This document shows, in pieces, positions 50,309-58,100 of a stretch of 64,000 nucleotides of DNA. Numbering within the stretch: position 1 is the first letter of the stretch; each line of letters opens with the position of its first letter. Made by a program: the position numbers and the translations under genes. The stretch is from Palsa-504 sp963767565 (GTDB lineage: Bacteria; Actinomycetota; Actinomycetes; Streptosporangiales; Streptosporangiaceae), in assembly GCA_963767565.1 (NCBI GenBank), contig CAVYEG010000023.1:60498-124497 (forward strand). Reading direction: 5' to 3'. The notes under the pieces were generated by a model that ran no database searches, was not told where the DNA came from, and saw only the letters and a list, made by a program, of their open reading frames with translations.

Positions 50309-50332
50309 CTACCCCGACAGCGCGCGCCAAAC
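50309..50332 (-). promoter_or_regulatory. SigB/SigF-like promoter before the gluconate dehydrogenase-like operon
   Basis: GTTT (50332-50329), 14 bases, GGGTAG (50314-50309) on the minus strand, 83 bases before the start at 50226. Confidence 0.55.
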
Positions 50333-50371
50333 CCGCTCTGGTGCGGGGCGCCCGGCCGATCCCGGCCCTCG

Positions 50372-50668
50372 TCACACGTCCATCGGGCTGCCGGAGCGCC
50401 GGACCGGCCGCCGGGCTTGCGCCGCGTCTTCCTCTTCCGGGGTGGGCGGGTTACCGCCTCCTTCGGGAACCGGTGCATCACGGGTCGGGGCGACGCTGCG
50501 GCCGCCGCCGACGTGCTGGCCGCCCTGCACCAGTCCCCGCATACCCTCCCGTTCGGGATTCCGCGAGTACGGGCGGCGAGCGGCGATGGCCACCGTGCCC
50601 AGCCAGATAGCCAGTGCCAGCACGATGACCACGCAGAACACCACGATTCCGACAGTGGAACCGGACAT
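50372..50668 (-). CDS. Small single-pass membrane protein of unknown function
   Basis: A 98-residue protein with one N-terminal membrane segment (VGIVVFCVVIVLALAIWLGTVAIAA) followed by a polar, Arg/Pro/Glu-rich tail with EGMRGLVQGGQHVGGGRSVAP. It has GGAGG upstream of the ATG at 50668 and a probable SigB-like promoter at 50701-50724. No family recognised; small membrane proteins of this shape are common in actinomycetes. Confidence 0.7.
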   Translation of the reverse strand: MSGSTVGIVVFCVVIVLALAIWLGTVAIAARRPYSRNPEREGMRGLVQGGQHVGGGRSVAPTRDAPVPEGGGNPPTPEEEDAAQARRPVRRSGSPMDV

Positions 50669-50700
50669 GCGAGCCTCCTTGGTCTAGCCGTCCGCCCCTC

Positions 50701-50724
50701 CTACCCTGCCTGGCCGGAGTAATC
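50701..50724 (-). promoter_or_regulatory. Possible SigB/SigF-like promoter before the 98-residue membrane protein
   Basis: GATT (50724-50721), 14 bases, GGGTAG (50706-50701) on the minus strand, 32 bases before the start. Confidence 0.4.
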
Positions 50725-50775
50725 CGACCAGCTCGCTCCCCGAAGATCTGCCGCCCAGACCGGCCGGGATCAACC

Positions 50776-50800
50776 GTTTGGGCTGATCCGGACCGGGAAG
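50776..50800 (+). promoter_or_regulatory. SigB/SigF-like promoter before the MFS remnant
   Basis: GTTT (50776-50779), 15 bases, GGGAAG (50795-50800), 12 bases before the ATG at 50813. Confidence 0.4.
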
Positions 50801-50812
50801 TGGGGGCGCCCG

Positions 50813-51110
50813 ATGAGCGATACACAATCCCGCGTCGCGGCCGGCCCGGACGTCTGGGCGCTGATCGGGCCGCTGTTCCTGGCAGGGCTGGGAAACGGCC
50901 TGGTCATCGCGCCAAACCAGGACTTCGCGCTCGGCTCGGTACCGCGGAGCCAGGCCGGGCACGGCCGGCGCCGCGCTGATCACGGCGCAGCGAATCGGCG
51001 CGGCCATCGGCATCGCGGTGATCGGGACCGCACTATTCGGCAGCGGCAGCGGCAGCGGCCACAGCCTGCCCAGGACGCTGGCCGCGGAACGGGCCGAGGA
51101 GAACGCATAA
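50813..51110 (+). pseudogene. MFS drug transporter (DHA2 type) remnant, truncated and frameshifted
   Basis: From ATG 50813, VWALIGPLFLAGLGNGLVIA and PNQDFALGSVPRSQAG matches the late-middle membrane region of DHA2-type drug transporters. One extra G in GGGCACGG near 50958 breaks the frame. The other phase continues TAGAALITAQRIGAAIGIAV and IGTALFGSG, and stops at 51108-51110. The first three quarters of a normal transporter (over 300 residues) are absent. A SigB-like promoter sits in front of this remnant. Confidence 0.75.
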
Positions 51111-51170
51111 CGGGGCACGGCGGCAGACGGGAAACTACGGCCGAGCCCGGTCACGTTTTCACTGCTGATG

Positions 51171-51195
51171 GTTTGCCTGCGGGTTCTCGTGGCAG
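51171..51195 (+). promoter_or_regulatory. Possible SigB/SigF-like promoter before the SAP-like basic protein
   Basis: GTTT (51171-51174), 15 bases, TGGCAG (51190-51195), 46 bases before the start at 51241. The first -10 base differs from the other copies. Confidence 0.35.
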
Positions 51196-51240
51196 TTAGC
51201 GGAATCGACCAGGTTAGCGCCGGAGCCGGGGAGGCACCCG

Positions 51241-51510
51241 ATGGCGACAGCGAAGCAGACCAAGGCAGCGCGGCGGAACGTCACCAAAGCCCAAGAGGCG
51301 GCCACGTCGAAGAAGACGATCGCGCACATGCCGAAGAAGACCCGAACCGCGCTGGGCCAGCAAGGAGCGGCCGTGGCCCGGCGCAAGCGGGCTGGCGGCG
51401 ACTCCCCCAAGACGCGGGCCGAGCTCTATGAGATCGCCAAGCAGCGCGATCTGCCCGGACGTTCCAAGATGGGACGGGACGAACTCGCCCGCAGGCTCGG
51501 CGAGAAATAG
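51241..51510 (+). CDS. Small basic protein with SAP/Rho-N-like module
   Basis: An 89-residue Lys/Arg-rich protein. The first 55 residues (MATAKQTKAARRNVTKAQEAATSKKTIAHMPKKTR) look like a flexible nucleic-acid-binding tail. The end (KTRAELYEIAKQRDLPGRSKMGRDELARRLGE) is a SAP/Rho N-terminal-like helix-extended loop-helix module. GGGGAGG lies six bases before the ATG. It is probably a nucleoid- or RNA-associated stress protein. A similar module ends the phasin-like protein at 26077-26535. Confidence 0.8.
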   Translation: MATAKQTKAARRNVTKAQEAATSKKTIAHMPKKTRTALGQQGAAVARRKRAGGDSPKTRAELYEIAKQRDLPGRSKMGRDELARRLGEK

Positions 51511-51579
51511 GCTGCGCACAAGCGCGTAGACCGCCCGGCCATGTGAACAGGCGGGGCCCGTCACCCGGTGCCTGATCCC

Positions 51580-54500
51580 TTACCCATTCCGGCGCCGCCG
51601 GGCCGCCGCGCCGATACCAGCCCCCAAGCCGGCCACGGCCGCCGCGGCCGCGGCGAGCCGGGCGTAGTCGGCGGCATCCGGTGCCGCGGGGCGAGACGGC
51701 CGGACGGGCTGGCCCTTCAGCCCGGCGGCCAGTATCTCGGCCAGGTGGACCGGCGTGCGGCCGGTGCCGCCCTGCTCGATCTGGGTGCGGCAGCTGAACC
51801 CGTCGGCCAGCACCAGGGTGTCCGGGGCCGCGTCGCGGACGGCCGGGAGCAGGACGCGCTCGCCGCAGGCCCGCGACACGTCGTAATGCCCGGCCTCGAA
51901 GCCGAAGTTGCCGGCCAGCCCGCAGCAGCCCGCGTCCAGCACGTCCAGGTCCACGCCGGCGTCACGCAGCAGCGCCTGGTCCGCGTCGTAGCCCATGATG
52001 GCGTGCTGGTGGCAGTGGGTCTGCGCGATGACCTTGCCGCCCAGCTGCGGCGGCTGCCAGCCGTCGCTGTGATCGGTGAGCAGCTCGGCCAGCGTGACGG
52101 TCTGCTGCCGCAGCCGCTGGACGTCGCGGTTGCCGGGCATCAGCTCGCGCGCGTCAGACCGGAACACCGCCGTGCAGCTCGGCTCCAGCCCGACCACCCG
52201 GGCGCCGCGCTGGAGATACGGGGCCAGGGTGTCCACGGTGCGCTGCAGCACCCGGCGGGCCGTAGCCAGCTGGCCGGTGGAGATCCAGGTCAGGCCGCAG
52301 CACAGCGGCCGGCTGGGCACGATGACCCGCCAGCCCGCCGCCTCGAGCACCTCGACCGCCGCCTGCCCGATCGAGGGGGCCAGGTGGTTGGTGAAGGTGT
52401 CCGGCCACAGCACCACCTCGCCTCGTAGCCCGGCAACCCCCGGATCGCGGCCGGCCGCCCAGGCCTGCAGCGTCTGGCCGGCGAACAGCGGGATCCGGCG
52501 GCGCCGGTCGATCCCGCCCGCGGCGGTCAGCACGTCGCGCAGGACCGGGGCCTGGGTGAGCGCGTTGACCAGGCGCGGGGCCCGGCAGGCGAGCTGGGCC
52601 ACGGCGGGCAGCCAGCCCATCGAGTAGTGCGACCGCGGCCGGATCCGGCCGGCGTAGTGGTGGGCCAGGAACTCGGCCTTCATGGTGGCCATGTCGACCT
52701 CGACGGGGCAGTCCTTCTTGCAGCCCTTGCAGGCCAGGCACAGGTCCAGGGCGTCGCGGACCTCGGTGGAGCGCCAGCCCGCGGTGACCGGGGAGTCGGC
52801 GTGTCCCTCCAGCATCTCGAACAGCAGCCGGCTCCGGCCGCGGGTGGAGTGTTCTTCCTCCCGGGTGACCATGTAGGACGGGCACATCACCCCCCCGCCC
52901 ACCTCCCCTCCCCCCTTCACTCGACGGCACTTGCCGACGCCCACGCAGCGCATCACCGCGCGCTCGAACCGGCCGTCGTCATCGGGGTAGCTGAAGTAGC
53001 TGTCGTAGTCCCGCGGTGCCCAGGACGTCCCGAGCCGCAGGTTCTCGTCGATCCGGTACGGCGCGGCCACCTTGCCCGGGTTCATCAGGTTGCCCGGGTC
53101 GAAGACCGCCTTGAACTGCCCGAAGGCCCGGACCAGGTCCGCGCCGAACATCTTAGGCAGCAGCTCGCCGCGGGACTGGCCGTCGCCGTGCTCGCCGGAG
53201 AACGAGCCGCCGTAGGAAACCACCAGGTCCGCGGCCCGCTCGATGAACCGGCGGAAGGTAGCGATGCCCTCGGCGGTGACCAGGTCGAAGGGAATCCGGG
53301 TGTGCACGCAGCCCTGCCCGAAGTGCCCGTACAGGGCCGAGCCCGAGTAGCCGAACTCGTCGTAGAGCTTGATCAGGTCCCGCAGGTAGTCACCCAGGCG
53401 GTCCGGCGGGACCGCCGAGTCCTCCCAGCCTTCCCAGGTGTCGGGCATGTCCGGCACCCGGGCGGTGGCCCCGAGGGCCACCTCGCGTACATCGGCGAGT
53501 TCCTTCTCGTGTTCCGGGTCGTCGTAGAACCTGACCGTCGGCTCGTGCTCGGTGCCGCGCAGGTCGTCGATCAGGGCCCGGGCCTTGGCGTCCGCCTCGT
53601 CCTGGGAATCTCCGGAGAAGATGACCATGAGCCAGCCGCCGCCCTCCGGCAGCAGGCGCAGGGCCTCGGGATTCATCCGCCGTTCCCGCTCGAACGTGAT
53701 CAGCCGGTCGTCGACGCCCTCCAGCTGCTCGGGCCGGTGCGGGGCGATGCGCGGCGCGGCGTCGGCCGCGCTGGCGATGTCCGGGTAGCCGAGGACGACC
53801 AGCGCCTGGGCGGCGGGCTTGGGGACCAGCCGGAGCTCGGCGTGCAGGATCGTGACCAGCGTGCTCTCGCTGCCGGTCAGGGCCCGGGCGATGTCGAAAC
53901 CCTGCTCGGGCAGCAGCGAGTCCAGGTTGTAGCCGGACACCCGGCGCGGGATCTGCGGGTAGCGTTCCCGGACCTGATCGGCGCAGGACTGCGACAGTTC
54001 CCGCAGCGCCCGGTAGATCTCCGCCCGCCGCCCCCCGGCCGCGATGATGGCGGCGTAATCCTCGTCGCTGGTCGGCCCGGCCCAGAACCGCTCGCCGTCG
54101 TAGGTCAGGACCTCCAGCCGCAGCACGTTGTCCACCGTCTTGCCGTAGGCCTGCGCGGTCGCCCCGCACGAGTTGTTCCCGATCATGCCGCCCAGCGTGC
54201 AGTGATCGTGGGTGGCCGGCTTCGGGCCGAACATCAGCCGGTGCGGCGCCAGCTGGGCGTTGAGCTCATCCAGCACGATGCCCGGCTCGACCACGCAGGT
54301 GCTCGCGTCCGGATCGACCGAGACCAGGCCGTGGCAGTACTTGGACCAGTCGATGACCACCGCCACGTTGCACGTCTGCCCGGCCAGGCTGGTGCCCCCG
54401 CCGCGGGACACCACCGGCGCGCCGTGCTCCCGGCATACGGCGATGGCCGCTGCGGCGTCGTCCACGGTTCGGGGGACCACGACGCCGATCGGCACCTGAC

Positions 54501-54660
54501 GGTAGTTCGAGGCGTCTGTGCTGTAGGCGGCGCGGCTACCCGCGTCAAACCGGACCTCGCCACCGACCCGCTCTCGCAGGGCGCGCTCGAGCGCCGCGGC
54601 GTCGACCCGCGGCCCCGGGCGGCGGATGACCGGATCCGGCAGGGACACAGGCAGTGTCAT
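51580..54660 (-). CDS. FAD-binding and (Fe-S)-binding oxidoreductase, D-lactate dehydrogenase-like fusion
   Basis: A 1026-residue fusion of a GlcD/D-lactate-dehydrogenase flavoprotein and a GlcF-type Fe-S/CCG part. The FAD domain (about residues 20-560) has VVSRGGGTSLAGQTCNVAVV, GGMIGNNSCGATAQAYGKT, TGSESTLVTILHAELRLVPKP and FSGEHGDGQSRGELLPKMFG. The Fe-S part has MRCVGVGKCRR, MCPSYMVTREEEHSTRGRSRL, LCLACKGCKKDCPVEVDMA and two CCG-like motifs (PLCCGLTWI, DAGCCGLAGNFG). Such fusions oxidise D-lactate or other 2-hydroxy acids into the respiratory chain. ATG at 54660 has GGAGGAG six bases upstream. The glycine-rich RVKGGGEVGGG insertion between cluster cysteines is unusual. SigB-like promoter at 54712-54736. 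Confidence 0.9.
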   Translation of the reverse strand: MTLPVSLPDPVIRRPGPRVDAAALERALRERVGGEVRFDAGSRAAYSTDASNYRQVPIGVVVPRTVDDAAAAIAVCREHGAPVVSRGGGTSLAGQTCNVAVVIDWSKYCHGLVSVDPDASTCVVEPGIVLDELNAQLAPHRLMFGPKPATHDHCTLGGMIGNNSCGATAQAYGKTVDNVLRLEVLTYDGERFWAGPTSDEDYAAIIAAGGRRAEIYRALRELSQSCADQVRERYPQIPRRVSGYNLDSLLPEQGFDIARALTGSESTLVTILHAELRLVPKPAAQALVVLGYPDIASAADAAPRIAPHRPEQLEGVDDRLITFERERRMNPEALRLLPEGGGWLMVIFSGDSQDEADAKARALIDDLRGTEHEPTVRFYDDPEHEKELADVREVALGATARVPDMPDTWEGWEDSAVPPDRLGDYLRDLIKLYDEFGYSGSALYGHFGQGCVHTRIPFDLVTAEGIATFRRFIERAADLVVSYGGSFSGEHGDGQSRGELLPKMFGADLVRAFGQFKAVFDPGNLMNPGKVAAPYRIDENLRLGTSWAPRDYDSYFSYPDDDGRFERAVMRCVGVGKCRRVKGGGEVGGGVMCPSYMVTREEEHSTRGRSRLLFEMLEGHADSPVTAGWRSTEVRDALDLCLACKGCKKDCPVEVDMATMKAEFLAHHYAGRIRPRSHYSMGWLPAVAQLACRAPRLVNALTQAPVLRDVLTAAGGIDRRRRIPLFAGQTLQAWAAGRDPGVAGLRGEVVLWPDTFTNHLAPSIGQAAVEVLEAAGWRVIVPSRPLCCGLTWISTGQLATARRVLQRTVDTLAPYLQRGARVVGLEPSCTAVFRSDARELMPGNRDVQRLRQQTVTLAELLTDHSDGWQPPQLGGKVIAQTHCHQHAIMGYDADQALLRDAGVDLDVLDAGCCGLAGNFGFEAGHYDVSRACGERVLLPAVRDAAPDTLVLADGFSCRTQIEQGGTGRTPVHLAEILAAGLKGQPVRPSRPAAPDAADYARLAAAAAAVAGLGAGIGAAARRRRNG

Positions 54661-54711
54661 GAGATCTCCTCCAATGCGGCCAAGGTCGGTGTCCGGGGAG
54701 CGGCCGTCGCC

Positions 54712-54736
54712 CTTCCCCCGCCGCCGGACCCCAAAC
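54712..54736 (-). promoter_or_regulatory. SigB/SigF-like promoter before the FAD/Fe-S oxidoreductase
   Basis: GTTT (54736-54733), 15 bases, GGGAAG (54717-54712) on the minus strand, 52 bases before the start at 54660. Confidence 0.45.
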
Positions 54737-54854
54737 CGGGGGAGGGCGGCCGCCGCGCGGGACTGAGGGAAAACCCAAGCGACCGAACGGTCCACCGTGC
54801 TAGCCCCGGCCAGCATCACCGGGCAGCGCCTGCAAACGACACCGTGCCCACAGC

Positions 54855-54879
54855 GTTAGATGCACGGTCGGCCGGGTAG
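54855..54879 (+). promoter_or_regulatory. SigB/SigF-like promoter before the DUF1469 operon
   Basis: GTTA (54855-54858), 15 bases, GGGTAG (54874-54879), 34 bases before the ATG at 54913. Confidence 0.5.
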
Positions 54880-54912
54880 ACAGGCGGCTCGCCTAGCCCG
54901 AGGGGGCAAATT

Positions 54913-55338
54913 ATGGAGCAAATTTCCGCAGTCGGCCAGCGATCCGACGTGGCAGAACAACAATCCACCGGCGAGCTGATCAAGCTGCTGTCTGAACAGG
55001 TATCGACGCTGGTACGGGACGAGCTGAAGCTCGCCCAGCTAGAAATGACCCGTAAGGGCAAGCAGGCCGGAATCGGCGCCGGGATGCTGGGCGGAGGCGG
55101 CCTGATCGCCCTGTACGGCATCGGATGCCTGATCGCCTGCGCCATCATCGGCATCAGCCGGGTGCTGGCCCCGTGGCTGTCCGCGCTGGTCGTGGGGGTC
55201 GCCCTGCTGGCCGTGGCCGGGATCGCCGCCCTGGCGGGCAAGGGCCGGCTGCAGCAGGCGACGCCGCCCGTCCCGCAGGAAGCGGTCCAGAGCGTCAAGG
55301 CCGACGTTGACGAAATCAAGGAAAGGACACATCGATGA
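54913..55338 (+). CDS. Phage holin family protein (DUF1469/actinobacterial putative holin superfamily)
   Basis: A 141-residue protein with the DUF1469 signature: STGELIKLLSEQVSTLVRDELKLAQLEMTRKGKQAGIGAGML. Two membrane segments follow (GGLIALYGIGCLIACAIIGI and WLSALVVGVALLAVAGIAALAG) and a charged tail. Despite the family name it is not part of a prophage here. It starts a three-gene operon with DUF3618 and DUF4235 genes, joined by ATGA overlaps, the usual actinobacterial envelope/stress arrangement. Confidence 0.88.
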   Translation: MEQISAVGQRSDVAEQQSTGELIKLLSEQVSTLVRDELKLAQLEMTRKGKQAGIGAGMLGGGGLIALYGIGCLIACAIIGISRVLAPWLSALVVGVALLAVAGIAALAGKGRLQQATPPVPQEAVQSVKADVDEIKERTHR

Positions 55339-55808
55339 CCAGCGGACCGCCAGCCGAGCCAGGGTCGGCGCCAGGCGCCGACACGGGCGCCTCCTCCCCC
55401 GACGACGCTGAGGAGCTGAAGGCGAAGATCGAACAGACCCGGGAGCAACTCGGCCGGACGGCCGAGCAGTTGGCTGCGAAAGCGGACGTCAAGGCCAGAG
55501 CACAGGACAAGGTGGCCGACCTGACGCAGCGCGCGAAAGACACGACAAGTCAGCTCCGGCGGCAGGCCGCGGTCCGGGCGGACAGCGCGCGCAGCCAGCT
55601 TGCCGACAAGAGCACCAGCGTGCGCCAGTCAGCCGCCTCCGTCGGCGCGGCCGGCCGGGATCGGCTGCCATCTCAGGCGCCCGCTTCGCTGAAGCAGGCC
55701 GTGACCAGGGGAACCGCAGGCGCCAGGAAATATCGCACCCAGCTGATCATCGCCGCCGGCGTGCTCGTGGTCGGCGTCATCGTGGTCAGGAGCTGGACGC
55801 GGCGATGA
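55335..55808 (+). CDS. DUF3618 domain protein
   Basis: A 157-residue protein. It has a Pro/Gly/Ala-rich N-terminus, then the DUF3618 motif AEELKAKIEQTREQLGRTAEQLAAKADVKARAQDKV, a long amphipathic helical region, and one C-terminal membrane segment (LIIAAGVLVVGVIVV). It is a C-terminally anchored coiled-coil-like protein of unknown role. It overlaps both neighbours in ATGA tetranucleotides, so the three are translationally coupled. Confidence 0.88.
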   Translation: MTSGPPAEPGSAPGADTGASSPDDAEELKAKIEQTREQLGRTAEQLAAKADVKARAQDKVADLTQRAKDTTSQLRRQAAVRADSARSQLADKSTSVRQSAASVGAAGRDRLPSQAPASLKQAVTRGTAGARKYRTQLIIAAGVLVVGVIVVRSWTRR

Positions 55809-56092
55809 GCAAAGTACTGTATAAGCTGGTCAGCCTCCTGATCAGCGTGCTGGGCGGAGTACTGGCCGGGGCCATCTTCAAGCGGATCTGGAAGCTCGCC
55901 GCGGGCGAAGACGAGGCGCCGAAGGCGACCGACGAGGACCGCGGCTGGCGCGAGGTCCTGCTGGCCGCCATCCTGCAGGGCGCCATCTTCGCCGTGGTCA
56001 AGGCGACCGTGGACCGCGGCGCCGCCGAGGGCATCCGCAGGTTCACCGGCGTCTGGCCGGGCCGCGGGGGCGAGCAGCCGGCCGGCGACTAG
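55805..56092 (+). CDS. DUF4235 membrane protein
   Basis: A 95-residue DUF4235 protein: KVLYKLVSLLISVLGGVLAGAIFKRIWKLAAGEDEAPKATDEDRGWREVLLAAILQGAIFAVVKATVDR. Two membrane helices flank a charged loop with the conserved W..... A, and the tail is basic. It is the third gene of the DUF1469-DUF3618-DUF4235 operon. Its function is unknown, but the three-gene arrangement is recurrent in actinomycetes. Confidence 0.88.
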   Translation: MSKVLYKLVSLLISVLGGVLAGAIFKRIWKLAAGEDEAPKATDEDRGWREVLLAAILQGAIFAVVKATVDRGAAEGIRRFTGVWPGRGGEQPAGD

Positions 56093-56137
56093 CCACCCGG
56101 CAGGCGTGAAAAGTGGCCAGTCGGGTAATCGTGGGCC

Positions 56138-56734
56138 GTGGCCACCTGGCAAGAACTAGCGGATAGTGCGGCCTCGTGCACGCGCTGCGAGCTGTATAAG
56201 CGCGCGACGGCGACGGTGTTCGGGGAGGGCAAGAAGACCGCGGCGATGGTGCTCGTGGGTGAGCAGCCTGGTGATCAAGAGGACAAGCAGGGACGCCCGT
56301 TCGTCGGGCCGGCCGGGCGCGTCCTCGACCGGGCCCTGGACGACGCAGGCATCGACCGTGCGGACGTCTACCTGACCAACGCCGTCAAGCACTTCAGGTG
56401 GACCGAGCGCGGCAAGCGCCGGATCCACCAGCGCCCGAACGGTACCCAGATCAAGGCGTGCGGATTCTGGCTGGACGCGGAACTCAAGCTCGTCCGGCCC
56501 CGGTTGCTCGTGCTGCTCGGCGCGGTCGCGGGTGAGGCCGTCTTCGGCTCACGGTTTCGGGTCGGCGAGCACCAGGGCCAGGTGGAGCCAGCATCCTTCG
56601 GCGCCTGGCGGGGCCTGGTCGTGAGCACCATCCATCCGTCCGCCGTGCTGCGCGGGAATGACCCGGAGACCCGGGACCGCTCCTACGCCGGGCTGGTCGG
56701 CGATCTGGTCACCGCGCGCGAGGCCGCCGGCTAG
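56138..56734 (+). CDS. UdgX-type uracil-DNA glycosylase
   Basis: A 198-residue family 4-like uracil-DNA glycosylase of the UdgX class. Motif A is GEQPGDQEDKQGRPFVGPAGRVLD and motif B TIHPSAVLRG. The UdgX-specific KRRIH loop (RWTERGKRRIHQRPN, near residues 88-102) is present. In UdgX this His forms a covalent bond with the sugar after uracil removal, and the four Cys near CTRCELY and elsewhere hold a 4Fe-4S cluster. GTG at 56138 is the start; GGGTAA at 56123 may be a SigB-like -10. Its stop shares a CTAG with the convergent alcohol dehydrogenase. Confidence 0.92.
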   Translation: MATWQELADSAASCTRCELYKRATATVFGEGKKTAAMVLVGEQPGDQEDKQGRPFVGPAGRVLDRALDDAGIDRADVYLTNAVKHFRWTERGKRRIHQRPNGTQIKACGFWLDAELKLVRPRLLVLLGAVAGEAVFGSRFRVGEHQGQVEPASFGAWRGLVVSTIHPSAVLRGNDPETRDRSYAGLVGDLVTAREAAG

Positions 56735-57933
56735 GGCTGCAGGACGACCTTGATGCAGCCGTCGGCCTTGTTCCTGAACATGTCGTATCCGTGCGGGGCC
56801 TGCTCCAGCGGCAGGTGGTGAGTGGCGAAGCCGACGACGCCCAGCGGATCGTCGGCGTCGGTGACCATCGGCATGAGGTTGTCGATCCAGCGCTTGACGT
56901 GGGCTTGGCCCATGCGCAGCTGGACCCCGCGGTCGAACATCTCCATCATCGGCATGGGGTCGATCTCGCCGCCGTAGACGCCGCTGACCGAGACGGTGCC
57001 GCCGCGGCGTACCGCCTTGACCGCGGTGTGCAGCGCGTCGAGCCGGTCGACCGCGGCCGCGTCGGTGATCTTGGCGGCCAGCCGGTCCGGCAGCAGGCCT
57101 GCCGCCCGCTGCGCGAGCTCGGCTACCTTGCTGACCGCGCCTTCGTCATGGCCGTGCGCTTCCATGCCGACCGCGTCGATGACGGAGTCGGGCCCGCGGC
57201 CGCCGGTCATCTCGATCAGCATGCTCGCGGTATCCGCCGTCTCGCCTGGGTCCACGGCCTCCGCGCCGAACAAGGCCGCGGCGGCCCGGCGCTCAGGCAC
57301 CGGGTCTACACCGATCACCCGTTCGACGCCGAGGTGCCTGGCGATCCGCGCCGCGAACTGCCCGATGGGCCCGAGGCCGAGCACGGCCAGCGTGCCGTCC
57401 TTGGGCGTGTTGGCGTACACGACGGCTTGGTAGGCCGTGGGCAGCACATCGGACAGGAACAGGTACTGCTCGTCCGGGCCGTGCGCCGGGACCTTGATCG
57501 GGCCGAACTGCGCCTGCGGGACCCGCAGGAACTGCGCCTGGCCGCCCGGCACCGAACCGTACAGCGACGTGTAGCCGAACAGCGCTGCGCCCTTACCCTG
57601 CTCGCGGACCTGCGTGGTCTCGCACTGCGCGTACAGCCCGCGGTCGCACATCCAGCAGTGCCCGCACGAGATATTGAACGGGATGACCACCCGGTCTCCG
57701 CGCGCCAGGTTCGTGATGGCCCAGCCGACGTCGGTCACCACGCCCATGGCCTCATGGCCGAGCACGTCACCCGGAGACAGGTACGGGCCCAGCACCCCGT
57801 ACAGGTGCAGGTCGGACCCGCAGATCGCGGTGGAGGTGACCGCGATGATCGCGTCGTTCGGCTCCTGGATCCGGGGATCGGGCACCTCCGTGATCCGCAC
57901 GTCCAGGTTGCCCTGCCAGGTCAATGCCTTCAT
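56731..57933 (-). CDS. Zinc-dependent alcohol dehydrogenase family protein
   Basis: A 400-residue medium-chain dehydrogenase. The catalytic-zinc region is TAICGSDLHLYGVLGPYLSPGDVLGHEAMG, and the structural zinc site is ISCGHCWMCDRGLYAQCE. The Rossmann motif is VLGLGPIGQFAARIARHLGVERVIGVD. It resembles glutathione-independent formaldehyde dehydrogenase-like members with GYTSLYGSVPGGQAQFLRVP and an elongated C-terminal part. ATG at 57933 is chosen. No SigB-like motif was seen upstream, but one drives the divergent SDR. Confidence 0.9.
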   Translation of the reverse strand: MKALTWQGNLDVRITEVPDPRIQEPNDAIIAVTSTAICGSDLHLYGVLGPYLSPGDVLGHEAMGVVTDVGWAITNLARGDRVVIPFNISCGHCWMCDRGLYAQCETTQVREQGKGAALFGYTSLYGSVPGGQAQFLRVPQAQFGPIKVPAHGPDEQYLFLSDVLPTAYQAVVYANTPKDGTLAVLGLGPIGQFAARIARHLGVERVIGVDPVPERRAAAALFGAEAVDPGETADTASMLIEMTGGRGPDSVIDAVGMEAHGHDEGAVSKVAELAQRAAGLLPDRLAAKITDAAAVDRLDALHTAVKAVRRGGTVSVSGVYGGEIDPMPMMEMFDRGVQLRMGQAHVKRWIDNLMPMVTDADDPLGVVGFATHHLPLEQAPHGYDMFRNKADGCIKVVLQP

Positions 57934-58012
57934 GAGTGCTCCCGTCCGTCTGTAGTTCCGACCGCCTGCCCGCCCGGGCCGGGAATCCACCTCAGCACGA
58001 CATGAACTTTCT

Positions 58013-58037
58013 GTTTCCCGGCGGAACGCGCGGGCAG
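58013..58037 (+). promoter_or_regulatory. SigB/SigF-like promoter before the SDR gene at 58095
   Basis: GTTT (58013-58016), 15 bases, GGGCAG (58032-58037), 58 bases before the ATG at 58095. Confidence 0.5.
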
Positions 58038-58060
58038 CGTGCCCGGGGGTTTCTCAGGTC

Positions 58061-58100
58061 ATGGAGGCAAGCACAGGAAAATGGAGGCAAGCACATGAAA
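58061..58100 (+). repeat. 20-bp tandem duplication containing the SDR ribosome-binding site
   Basis: ATGGAGGCAAGCACAGGAAA (58061-58080) is followed directly by the same sequence with T for G at one position (58081-58100). Both copies contain GGAGG. Only the second creates the ATG at 58095, because its single change turns AGG into ATG. Confidence 0.9.

Noticed and set aside
52627..54879. 750-codon plus-strand open frame
   Set aside because: Antisense to the FAD/Fe-S oxidoreductase; no protein family resemblance.
54913..56092. Prophage lysis region because of the holin name
   Set aside because: DUF1469-DUF3618-DUF4235 is a standard chromosomal actinobacterial trio; no other phage genes are nearby.
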